A DNA stretch of 42,614 nt from Flavobacteriales bacterium (GTDB taxonomy: Bacteria > Bacteroidota > Bacteroidia > Flavobacteriales > BACL11). Both the position numbers and the translations under genes were made by a program. The DNA lies in the NCBI GenBank assembly GCA_002705205.1, contig PAHP01000012.1, positions 1 through 42,614 of the forward strand, written 5' to 3'. How positions within the stretch are numbered: position 1 is the first letter of the stretch; every line of letters begins with the position of its first letter. Below, piece after piece: positions 35,134 through 42,614 of the stretch. Under the pieces are notes generated by a model. It saw only the letters and a program-made list of their open reading frames with translations. It ran no database searches and was not told where the DNA came from.

Positions 35134-36449
35134 TGGTTAAACAGAAGTTACAGCAAAAGCAATATCAAAAACTGAGTGCTAAACAGATTCAATTTTTAGG
35201 ACTCTTGCAAATACCTGTTGTTTCACTAGAAAAGAGAATTGAAAAAGAAATAGAAGAGAATCCTGCGCTAGAAGAAGAAGAAGAAGAAGAAGAAGAGCAA
35301 CAACATTATTCTGCATACAAAACAACTAATTATGACCATTTTCAAATTGAAGATAAATTAGAAAGCCTTACTGATTATCTTTTAAAGCAATTAGTTGGAT
35401 CAGAATTATCTCATGATAATTTGTTTTTAGTTAAGTATATCATTAATAGTCTTGATGACAATGGGTTTTTAACTAGAGATCTGTATTCTTTAAGTAGTGA
35501 CCTTCTAACTGGAAATAATCTCTCAGTAGATGATTCTGACCTAAATTCAGCATTAAAGATTGTTCAATCTTTAGAGCCTTATGGAGTTGGGGCTGCTAAT
35601 TTGCAAGAGTGTCTTCTAATTCAATTAGAGCAACTATCTCCAATAAACAGCCTAGCTTATGATATCATATCAAAGCATTACTCTGCTTTTAGCAATAAAA
35701 ATTATGAGTCCTTATTAAGGGATGTCAAAATTACAAAAGATGAATTAAAAGAAATATATCATTTAGTTGAAAGCTTAAATCCAATTCCATCAGCAGGGTT
35801 TTCAAAAAGTACTACTTCTACTGAATATATTTATCCTGACTTTAAAGCCCTCATTAATAACAATAATATAGAATTACATCTTACTAAAAGTAGTTCTAGA
35901 GGAATAACGGTTAGTAAATACTACTCTGAGCTTCTAGAAAAAACAGACGATGCTAAAACTAAAGCCTTTTTAAAAGAAAAAGTAGAAAAGGCAGAATGGT
36001 TTAAGGATTCCATTAAGAAAAGGCAAGAAACACTAAAAAAAGTTATGTCTGCAATAATTGAATTGCAAAATAAATACTTTATTAGTGGCCATGAAAATGA
36101 TTTAAGGCCTATGAAACTTGCTGACGTTGCAAATATTGTCAAGATGGATATCTCCACCATTTCACGAGTGAGTAACTCTAAATACATAGAAACGCATTTT
36201 GGAACTTTTAAAGTAAAAGAACTATTCTCAGAAGCATATAGAAAAGATAATGGAGAGTTTATTTCAACAAATAAAATTAAAAATTGCTTGCGAGATATTA
36301 TCAATTCTGAAAATAAAAAAATGCCCTTTAATGACGAACAAATTGCTGATTTATTAGGAAAAGAAGAATATGATATTGCTAGAAGAACTGTCGCTAAATA
36401 TAGAGAGCAATTAGGCATCGACACAGCCAAATTAAGAAGACAATTATAA
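35133..36449 (+). CDS. rpoN: RNA polymerase sigma-54 factor
   Basis: Alternative sigma factor that needs an AAA+ activator and recognises -24/-12 promoters. The 438-residue product has region I with a Gln-rich start (KQKLQQKQYQKLSAKQIQFL), a nine-Glu acidic stretch about residues 47-55, the core-binding domain (LEPYGVGAANLQECLLIQLE), the HTH part (MKLADVANIVKMDISTISRV) and the RpoN box ARRTVAKYREQLGI near the C-terminus. It is somewhat shorter than the roughly 480-490 residues common in this phylum, mostly in the region I/II linker. It starts on the last base of asnS and overlaps the next gene by one base. Confidence 0.95.
   Translation: MVKQKLQQKQYQKLSAKQIQFLGLLQIPVVSLEKRIEKEIEENPALEEEEEEEEEQQHYSAYKTTNYDHFQIEDKLESLTDYLLKQLVGSELSHDNLFLVKYIINSLDDNGFLTRDLYSLSSDLLTGNNLSVDDSDLNSALKIVQSLEPYGVGAANLQECLLIQLEQLSPINSLAYDIISKHYSAFSNKNYESLLRDVKITKDELKEIYHLVESLNPIPSAGFSKSTTSTEYIYPDFKALINNNNIELHLTKSSSRGITVSKYYSELLEKTDDAKTKAFLKEKVEKAEWFKDSIKKRQETLKKVMSAIIELQNKYFISGHENDLRPMKLADVANIVKMDISTISRVSNSKYIETHFGTFKVKELFSEAYRKDNGEFISTNKIKNCLRDIINSENKKMPFNDEQIADLLGKEEYDIARRTVAKYREQLGIDTAKLRRQL
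35271..35297 (+). repeat. GAA trinucleotide tract in rpoN
   Basis: Eight GAA units followed by GAG, encoding the nine-Glu run between sigma-54 region I and the core-binding domain. Slippage here would change Glu number but keep frame. Confidence 0.9.
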
Positions 36450-37051
36450 TGCGATTATCAAAAATTATTTCAGTGGCTCTTCATCCAATATTTATGCCAT
36501 TAATTACACTACAACTTACTTTATTTTTAATTCCTGAAATTCAATTTATAATAAATCCTTACTTAACTTTTATTACAGTAAGTGTTGTTATTTCTACTAT
36601 AATATTTCCGCTAATTTTAATTTTAATTTTTATAAAGATGGGGCGGGTAAAATCATTAGAAATGGACAATTATAAAGAACGATCAAGCCCCTTAATATAC
36701 TGCTCTTTATCGATGTTTATTGGATATCAATTTGTTGATGCGTTTTTAACCTTTACTCCAATATTAAAGGCTGAATTTTTAGGGGCAATTATTATTATTA
36801 GTGTAGCTTCTTTTATTTCAAAATTCTGGAAAATAAGCTTACATATGCTAGCAATAGGAGGACTTACAGGGGCACTTATTGGCTTGCATTTTTTATATGG
36901 AGGGCTTTCCTCTTTTGTAATTGTTGCAATTCTTCTTGCAGGAGTCTTGGGCATATCTAGAATTAATGAAAACGCTCATAATTATTCTCAAATATATACA
37001 GGATTTCTTATTGGTGTTAGTATAGAGCTAGCAACCATATTACTTTTTTAA
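36449..37051 (+). CDS. Polytopic membrane protein of unknown function
   Basis: I do not recognise the family with certainty. The 200-residue product has about six hydrophobic segments, a polar loop MGRVKSLEMDNYKERSSPL after segment 2, and a late helix pair with KISLHMLAIGGLTGALIGLH. The Ser-x-His-x-x-x-Gly-Gly pattern is faintly like PAP2 phosphatases, but the key Lys and Arg motifs of that family are not visible, so I do not assign it. It starts on the last base of rpoN (TAATG), which links its expression to rpoN. It ends 12 bp inside the convergent OmpA-like gene. Confidence 0.75.
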   Translation: MRLSKIISVALHPIFMPLITLQLTLFLIPEIQFIINPYLTFITVSVVISTIIFPLILILIFIKMGRVKSLEMDNYKERSSPLIYCSLSMFIGYQFVDAFLTFTPILKAEFLGAIIIISVASFISKFWKISLHMLAIGGLTGALIGLHFLYGGLSSFVIVAILLAGVLGISRINENAHNYSQIYTGFLIGVSIELATILLF

Positions 37052-38437
37052 TATTACCTTAACAATTTCAACTTTTCTCTCTAACATTGCCTCTAAACTA
37101 TAAACTGAATCTATTATATTATTGGGGTTGTCACTTGTGACTTCCAAAGATTTGCTCTCTCCTAAGGGCAATTCTAACACTGAAAGCTGGCCAGAATTTA
37201 GATACTTTACAAGTGTTGAGTTTTGATAAATTGCGATAAAATTAATAACACTTTGAATTCGTCTTTGAGATAAATTAATATTATATCCGAAATTATGTAA
37301 GGGGCTTGCATATCCCCTAAGTTGCAATTCAATATTTTTTCCTAAGCTTAATTCTTTAGTTAAGTTGTCTAATAACTGTATAAGCCTATTATAATTGTAC
37401 TTCAAATTATTCTCAAAAAACTCAATTGAACTCTCATTCTGATTATTATATTCATCTTGTATTTTAAAGTATGAAACATAGGATTCTTTATAGTTAACTT
37501 GTGTTGTTAGCTTCATTGTGGAACAATCAGGCTCGTCATTATGAAAATAAAGAGTTATCATTTTGAACTTTTCCCAATTATATTGCTCTGTAATAGTATC
37601 AGGGCTCAAGATATTAAACGAGAAAATATCATTACAACAATACTCATTAGTTTTATATCTAGCTCCTTTTCTATTCGATGAAAAATATCCATTTTTTTTA
37701 TCATAAAAAACCAAATACATTTCATCCTCTTTTGAATTAAGAGCTGTTACATTTTCTGCTTTATTCCATAGGTTTAATCTGCCCGCAGAACTATAAATAT
37801 CAAACCCTCCCAAACCCTTCTCTCTATTAGAAGAAAAATATAGTTTATTCTCAAAATCATTAAAAAAGGGTGTAATCTCATCTGAAGAAGTATTAATACT
37901 TGAGCCTGCATTAATTGGGACTCCAAAATTTCCATTAACATCAATGATACTTAGCCAAATATCTAGGCCCCCAAATCCTCCTTTACGATCTGAAACAAAG
38001 TATAAAACTTTTTGTTTTTTATGATTAGTTAAATGTCCTTGAATATTTTTATTGCCAGCATTATTTATTGTATTAATTTTTAAGAAATTACCTTTAGAAG
38101 AAAAAATTAACTTGCAATTATTATCTAGGTCACATAAAGAAAAAACGGCTTCATTATTATTCAAAAAACAAATATCTCCAGTATTTAATTTTTCAGAATT
38201 AAATTCGGAGTACCTTGCTCTTTTCCACTTATTTCTTATTTTACTGGCTAAATAAATTGATGACTGATAATTGTTTTCTTCAGAAATTACAGTGTAATAC
38301 GCTGAAGAATCATTAAATTGACAAAAATTTAAATCAGCATCGTAAGTGTTAATCGGACTATCTAAGTGTTCAATATGTGCCGCAAATTGCGAGAATCCAA
38401 AAAGTGGCAGTAAAAAGAAAAAGCATAATCTGTTCAT
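37040..38437 (-). CDS. PD40-repeat, OmpA-like C-terminal protein (T9SS-associated)
   Basis: Envelope protein of the type found beside PorP/SprF genes in Bacteroidota. The 465-residue product has a signal peptide (MNRLCFFFLLPLFGFSQ). WD40-like PD40 repeats are seen at about 150-280 (LYFVSDRKGGFGGLDIWLS, LYFSSNREKGLGGFDIYSS, GYFSSNRKGARYKTNEY). The OmpA-like part is at about 370-465 (IELQLRGYASPLHNFGYNIN, LSQRRIQSVINF). The peptidoglycan-binding Asp of classical OmpA domains (in G-x-T-D) is replaced by Ala-Ser, while the Arg is kept. ATG 38437 is chosen over the earlier in-frame start at 38497 because the signal peptide begins there and it overlaps the PorP/SprF stop by one base. Confidence 0.88.
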   Translation of the reverse strand: MNRLCFFFLLPLFGFSQFAAHIEHLDSPINTYDADLNFCQFNDSSAYYTVISEENNYQSSIYLASKIRNKWKRARYSEFNSEKLNTGDICFLNNNEAVFSLCDLDNNCKLIFSSKGNFLKINTINNAGNKNIQGHLTNHKKQKVLYFVSDRKGGFGGLDIWLSIIDVNGNFGVPINAGSSINTSSDEITPFFNDFENKLYFSSNREKGLGGFDIYSSAGRLNLWNKAENVTALNSKEDEMYLVFYDKKNGYFSSNRKGARYKTNEYCCNDIFSFNILSPDTITEQYNWEKFKMITLYFHNDEPDCSTMKLTTQVNYKESYVSYFKIQDEYNNQNESSIEFFENNLKYNYNRLIQLLDNLTKELSLGKNIELQLRGYASPLHNFGYNINLSQRRIQSVINFIAIYQNSTLVKYLNSGQLSVLELPLGESKSLEVTSDNPNNIIDSVYSLEAMLERKVEIVKVILKK

Positions 38438-39396
38438 TATAAATATTTTGGACAAATATTTATTTCTGTTTTCTTGATTAATTTTGAAATACTCCATTCA
38501 TATGCTAAAGAGACTTCAAACCCCCCTTTATAATCACTAGCGGCATTTAAAGATGAAATATTTATATCATAAGAAACCATAGCGTCAAAATTATCAATCT
38601 TTATTCCAAATTCTGGAATTATTGCATCATTCTTTCTGTTAAACAGTCCAGCCCTCAAAACTATAGCTTCTGAAGAGGGTTTATTCCGCAAATAATTAAC
38701 CCTTATGCCAGATATAAACTCATTAAATCCGTCTTGTTCTGAATAATATAATGTTGGTTTAATTTGTAACTTGCTATTAAAATAATAAATTACTGACGCG
38801 TGTATTTTAGAGTTTATCGGAAGTTCAATATTTTTGCTTCCTAGTAATGTTTGATTTGGCTTATTCAAATGAAATAATGATAGTCCAGAAATAATAGTCA
38901 TGGATGAATTAAAATCGTGTTCATAAGCCCCCCCAATTGCTACATCAAAGAAGTCTATAGTTTTATTCGGAATGTTTTCAACATCATTAAAAACTAAATT
39001 TGAATAATCTATTGATCTTTGATATGCTCCAAAAAGTATCCCACAGGATATATTATTCCTATTGTTAACTTTTAATTTATATGAAATTGAAGATGTGATA
39101 CCATTAGTTTTAAAGTGTGAGTCTCCAGCTATATCATCTAACAACTGAACACCAAAAGAACAATTTTTAAAGATATTTTTTGCTTCCAATGAAATTGAAA
39201 ATGTATTAAAGGGGACGCTTACACTTTGCCATTGTGACCTTCTTTGAAGCTGAAGCTTATAATCCCCATCTTGAAAACCAATTAGCGCTGGATTAATTAA
39301 TGATTTAGTCTGATTAAACTGAGAGAAATGAACATCTTGAGAAAACATCTTATAACAAAAAAATGCAAAAAATAATGTTGTTATAAAACGTATCAT
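38437..39396 (-). CDS. PorP/SprF family type IX secretion membrane protein
   Basis: Outer-membrane beta-barrel partner of large T9SS cargo, as SprF is for SprB in Flavobacterium johnsoniae. The 319-residue product starts with a signal peptide (MIRFITTLFFAFFCYKMFSQ), then the family motif QDVHFSQFNQTKSLINPALI and the RRSQWQSV block near residue 52, followed by alternating strands (FGVQLLDDIAGDSHF, ISYKLKVNNRNNI, VAIGGAYEHDF) and the C-terminal KGGFEVSLAYEWSI. It lies between the type B cargo gene upstream (4-bp overlap) and the OmpA-like gene downstream (one-base overlap), the usual order for this trio. SprF paralogs are many, so no specific gene name is given. Confidence 0.92.
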   Translation of the reverse strand: MIRFITTLFFAFFCYKMFSQDVHFSQFNQTKSLINPALIGFQDGDYKLQLQRRSQWQSVSVPFNTFSISLEAKNIFKNCSFGVQLLDDIAGDSHFKTNGITSSISYKLKVNNRNNISCGILFGAYQRSIDYSNLVFNDVENIPNKTIDFFDVAIGGAYEHDFNSSMTIISGLSLFHLNKPNQTLLGSKNIELPINSKIHASVIYYFNSKLQIKPTLYYSEQDGFNEFISGIRVNYLRNKPSSEAIVLRAGLFNRKNDAIIPEFGIKIDNFDAMVSYDINISSLNAASDYKGGFEVSLAYEWSISKLIKKTEINICPKYL

Positions 39397-42300
39397 CTAA
39401 TTAAAGTAATATTTCCTTTATGAAAAAGTTTTTTAGCTCCAATACAGCCAATTTCCAAATAAAAATCAAATACCTGAGGGGGGAGGAGCTCTCCTCTAAA
39501 GCTTCCGTCCCATTCACTATTAGCAATGTCTTCTGATGCATATACTTTTTGACCAAGTCTATTAAAAATCTCAAGCTTAAAATCTGTTATTATTTGATAC
39601 TTGTCATTAATAAAATATTTATCATTTACACCATCTCCATTAGGAGAAAAGGCCGTGGGTATTTTTATGTTTTTATCATCACAAAAAACATTCTTTAGAG
39701 TAATAAAAACAGAGTCTTCTACAGTACAGCCAAAATCGTTACTTATTTCGAATATTTGCCACCCTTCAATATTTACTTCAATAAAGCGGTTGTATATCGA
39801 ATCTCCCGCAATAATGGTTAGCAATATATTTTCTCCTTGATAAGCTACAGTGTCTGAAATCCATAAACTATCAATATGAGAATAAGGATAAACACTAACA
39901 AAAATGGAATCACTTAGAATACACAAATTCGAATTTAGGACTTCAACTGAATACCACCTGGAAGAATCAGGACTGTCAACTAATAATGATGTGGTTTCTG
40001 GAAATCCAGTCCAAACATAAGATATAATTGGTAATAATGGATTATTATTTTCTACCTCAATTAAAACTGAATCACCTTCACAAATATCATTAGAAATCAT
40101 ATTAATATTCACACTCTCAGAAGTAATGATGACGCTGTCTATTTGTTCACAAACTCCATTCTTAACTTTTATGTAAAATGTGCCTGCAGAAAAAACAACT
40201 AACGAATCTAGCAACCCTAAAGTATCTGTAAAATTATGATTTGAGGACCATAAAACTGAATTCACATCTAACGAGAATGTTGCAAATATTTGAGTTGAAT
40301 CATTACAAAATGTTAAACTAGAGCTTACTTGTAATTGAAGATTGTTATTGCTGGAAACATTAACGCTATCTACTTTCTCACAATTGCCATCAGACACCTT
40401 AACATAGTACATTCCTATTGAAGAAATGTTTACTAAATTAGTGGCACTTAATATATTTGAAAAATCTTCTGTATTAGACCAAATTATAGAATTCACATTA
40501 TTGGAAAAGGTAGCCTCTAAAATGAGTGGAGAGCTGCAAAAAGTAGTGTCTTCTCCTGCATCTAACTGTAAAGAAGAAACATTAACTTTTTGGAATAAAG
40601 TATCCGAACAGCTACCATTAGAAATAATAAGTTGGTATTGAGTATCTGAATTAGCATCGCAAAAAGGATTAGATGAATTGGAAGTGCTCAAGTTTATTAC
40701 AGGACTCCAAGCGTATGTAATCGTAGGATTATTCAATGGCAATAATCCAATCTGTATTTTTTCATCAGGACATTTAATAATCTCTTGTATGGTGTCGGAA
40801 GAGTTAGATAAAATATATATATCTTTGATAATTGTATCTGAAACATTACAAGCACCAATATCACTAGCTATAAGCATAACCTCATATATTCCCCCTTGCG
40901 AATAATTATGTGTTGGATTTATGTTGGTAGAGGTTGATCCATCTCCAAAATCCCAAATATAAGTTACATTATTACTTGAAAAGGTTAAATTTTGGAAATT
41001 AATACTTGTATCGCAGCTAACCCAAGGAGCTTCAAAATCTACAACAACCATAGAAAAATCAAAATTAAACTTAAACACTCCATTATTACAATTTATACTA
41101 TTATTTAATGGAGATACCGCTCCCGGATTTGGCTCAATAGGAAAGTCTGAATTTCCTCCACATCCAGCACAAACTGACTGATAAATAACTCCTTTTTTAT
41201 CAAATCTACTAGTCCCTCCGTCAACATGCTCATTGCTTTGACTTCCTCCAAAATACGTAGCATAAATATTTGAGCTTAAATTTTTATCTAGCACCATTAT
41301 ATAAAAATCATTTCCATCTGTTGTTTGCTGATAAGCGCTGTCAGTAATTGACAAGTTTAAAGTTGATAGGGGGCCTCCCGCTACATTTGATCCCCACCCA
41401 GAAAAATATATCTTATCACAAACATCCACTAAAAAGGCTGTTGGAGAAATATCTGGAGTTCCTTTTCCTGTCCCTACAACCGTTGAGCGCAATACATTAC
41501 TCAGATCTTCACTTAATACTGTTATAAACTGCCCTCCATTTGGAACAAAATAAGCTGCATTATGAACTAATTGAGTGCCTAAACTCTCTGTTTGACCAAA
41601 AATGTAAACAGAATTTGTGTTCCCTATCTCTACAAAATAAGATTGATCATACTTATTAGTTCCAAAATATGATGATGAAATAATTTGATTTCCACTTGAA
41701 GAGACTTTAGTGATAAATGCATCTGCTTTTGACGAATCCTGATGTGTAGTTTGATATGCATTTATGGTCACTGGGAAGTCAGTAGAATTTGTTCCTCCAG
41801 TTACATAAATATCATCATTCTGATCTAACGCCAGAGAGTAAATAGCATCATCATTGCTCCCTCCAAGATAAGTGCTCCAAATAATTGTTGTAAGCTGATT
41901 ATCCATCTTAATTATACAACCTTCTTGACTGCCTTTTGATGAAGACTGAAAGCTACCTAGAGTGGGGAAATCAGTTGACCTTGTACAGGTAGCAATATAA
42001 ATATTATTGTTTTTATCAATATCTATCTCACCTCTTACCTCGTCAGCATAATTATATTTTAGCTTTGATGCTGTATTTAACCCATCATTTCCTGTTCCTC
42101 CAATAAACGTTGATGCTAACAAATTACCTCCACTAGCACTTAATCTACTTACAAAAATATCAGATCCATAAGGGAAGGAAACTCCGATTCCAGAAGGAGA
42201 GAATGATGGCCCTCCAATAAAAGCTCGTTGATAAGATGAAGGTGTAGTTGGAAAATCGGAAGAACCAGTAGTTCCATATATAAATAACTCATTAGCAGAA

Positions 42301-42614
42301 TTAACAATCATTGAATGAGGAAGCTCATCTAGCCCGCCACCTAAATAAGTTGAATAAATCCTATGTGTTCCTGTGGTATCATATTTAGTTATTGCTAAAT
42401 CTGTTCCTCCAGAGCTATTTGCATAATTAAGCTGATAAGCTCCAATTGTAGTTGGATAGCCTGTCCCAAATGAGGTGCTTCCTGCATATAAAAAGCCAGA
42501 ATTATCATATGTTGCTGTATAGCCAAAATTATCAGTGGTGCTCCCTGAATAGGTTGAAAATTCTAATACAGGGTCAATTATTAATTCATATCTAGAATCA
42601 TACCCATTAGGAAA
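39393..42614 (-). CDS. Large SBBP/PKD-repeat protein with T9SS type B (gliding-associated) C-terminal domain, 5' end outside window
   Basis: Likely exported, adhesin-like T9SS cargo. The frame is open from the window edge (1073 residues visible); the ATG at 42311 is internal, since the upstream 101 codons continue the same repeats (ELIIDPVLEFSTYSG, GYTATYDNSGFLYAGSTS). SBBP-type beta repeats fill about residues 1-420 (DIYVTGGTNSTDFPV and similar). A PKD domain lies about 523-610 (VTYIWDFGDGSTSTN). Two tandem 74-residue Cys-paired modules follow, and the type B domain is at about 975-1073 (KIPTAFSPNGDGVNDKYF, FNRLGQKVYAS, WDGSFRGE). It overlaps the PorP/SprF gene by 4 bp. Confidence 0.92.
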   Translation of the reverse strand, partial: FPNGYDSRYELIIDPVLEFSTYSGSTTDNFGYTATYDNSGFLYAGSTSFGTGYPTTIGAYQLNYANSSGGTDLAITKYDTTGTHRIYSTYLGGGLDELPHSMIVNSANELFIYGTTGSSDFPTTPSSYQRAFIGGPSFSPSGIGVSFPYGSDIFVSRLSASGGNLLASTFIGGTGNDGLNTASKLKYNYADEVRGEIDIDKNNNIYIATCTRSTDFPTLGSFQSSSKGSQEGCIIKMDNQLTTIIWSTYLGGSNDDAIYSLALDQNDDIYVTGGTNSTDFPVTINAYQTTHQDSSKADAFITKVSSSGNQIISSSYFGTNKYDQSYFVEIGNTNSVYIFGQTESLGTQLVHNAAYFVPNGGQFITVLSEDLSNVLRSTVVGTGKGTPDISPTAFLVDVCDKIYFSGWGSNVAGGPLSTLNLSITDSAYQQTTDGNDFYIMVLDKNLSSNIYATYFGGSQSNEHVDGGTSRFDKKGVIYQSVCAGCGGNSDFPIEPNPGAVSPLNNSINCNNGVFKFNFDFSMVVVDFEAPWVSCDTSINFQNLTFSSNNVTYIWDFGDGSTSTNINPTHNYSQGGIYEVMLIASDIGACNVSDTIIKDIYILSNSSDTIQEIIKCPDEKIQIGLLPLNNPTITYAWSPVINLSTSNSSNPFCDANSDTQYQLIISNGSCSDTLFQKVNVSSLQLDAGEDTTFCSSPLILEATFSNNVNSIIWSNTEDFSNILSATNLVNISSIGMYYVKVSDGNCEKVDSVNVSSNNNLQLQVSSSLTFCNDSTQIFATFSLDVNSVLWSSNHNFTDTLGLLDSLVVFSAGTFYIKVKNGVCEQIDSVIITSESVNINMISNDICEGDSVLIEVENNNPLLPIISYVWTGFPETTSLLVDSPDSSRWYSVEVLNSNLCILSDSIFVSVYPYSHIDSLWISDTVAYQGENILLTIIAGDSIYNRFIEVNIEGWQIFEISNDFGCTVEDSVFITLKNVFCDDKNIKIPTAFSPNGDGVNDKYFINDKYQIITDFKLEIFNRLGQKVYASEDIANSEWDGSFRGELLPPQVFDFYLEIGCIGAKKLFHKGNITLIR
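40119..40340 (-). repeat. Second 74-residue module of the type B protein
   Basis: Exactly 222 nt, encoding a module that opens LQLQVSSSLTFC and ends EQIDSVIITS. It aligns without gaps to the module at 40350-40571, with roughly 29 of 74 residues identical by eye, including the two Cys (module positions 12 and 64). Confidence 0.85.
40350..40571 (-). repeat. First 74-residue module of the type B protein
   Basis: Exactly 222 nt, encoding a module that opens LQLDAGEDTTFC and ends EKVDSVNVSS. It is separated from the next module by three Asn codons. The Cys pair and Trp31 suggest an immunoglobulin-like fold closed by a disulfide (inference). Confidence 0.85.

Noticed and set aside
35921-36430. A 169-residue minus-strand frame inside rpoN
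   Set aside because: It is antisense to the conserved HTH and RpoN box region. Composition and position mark it as a shadow.
36449-37051. PAP2 phosphatase identity for the membrane protein after rpoN
   Set aside because: Only a weak Ser-x-His-like pattern is present; the Lys/Arg-Pro and second His motifs of the family were not found.
1-42614. CRISPR array, insertion sequence, prophage, toxin-antitoxin or other defence system
   Set aside because: No regular direct repeats with spacers, transposase, integrase, inverted-repeat ends or known defence domains were seen. All long frames are accounted for by housekeeping or envelope families.

Overview
The window is AT-rich bacterial chromosome from a member of the Bacteroidota, most likely order Flavobacteriales. 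This rests on family-level markers: type IX secretion (T9SS) sorting domains of types A and B, a PorP/SprF-type protein, PorZ, several families largely confined to Bacteroidota (DUF4175, DUF4271, DUF4837), an Asp-variant YbeY, and promoter boxes of the Bacteroidota form TAnnTTTG. The genes are packed very tightly. Neighbours in the same direction often share ATGA or TAATG, and five convergent pairs overlap at their stop codons. No mobile element, CRISPR array, phage gene or recognisable defence system was seen.

Layout. 1-2075 (minus): a DAHP synthase (cut by the window edge), rsmI and a DUF2279 membrane protein. 2150-3801 (plus): tdk and alr. 3782-7407 (minus): rnpA, yidD, an S41 processing protease and an O-antigen ligase-like protein. 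7468-8894 (minus): DUF4271 membrane protein and hemD, ended by a clear terminator. 8975-9494 (plus): the remnant of a glutaryl-CoA dehydrogenase gene that seems to have lost its whole middle, followed directly by a DUF3817 gene. 9491-10057 (minus): DUF3109 cysteine-rich protein. 10103-11638 (plus): glyS. 11635-13511 (minus): gltX and folB.

13599-20041 (plus) is one likely operon: a DUF4175 coiled-coil membrane protein, ybeY, mnmG and a methyltransferase. 20213-21508 is a fibronectin-type secreted protein with a short T9SS tail. 21543-21616 (minus) is tRNA-Arg(UCG) with its own promoter and terminator. 21705-29448 (plus) is a second operon-like run: porZ (T9SS attachment complex), recO, a TonB-dependent receptor and a BNR-repeat secreted protein with a type A sorting domain. 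29438-31620 (minus): a LysM lytic transglycosylase and a DUF4837 lipoprotein. 31746-37051 (plus): dxs, asnS, rpoN and a polytopic membrane protein. 37040-42614 (minus) is the classic Bacteroidota trio: a large type B (gliding-motility-type C-terminal) adhesin-like protein, cut by the window edge, then a PorP/SprF protein and a PD40/OmpA-like protein.

Taken together this is mostly core housekeeping (translation, cell wall, isoprenoid, haem and shikimate genes) interleaved with outer-surface and T9SS genes. I found no convincing new multi-gene system. The points most worth following are the internally deleted acyl-CoA dehydrogenase gene, the pattern of promoters lying only a few bases before start codons, the convergent stop-codon overlaps, and the unusual T9SS tail on the fibronectin protein.
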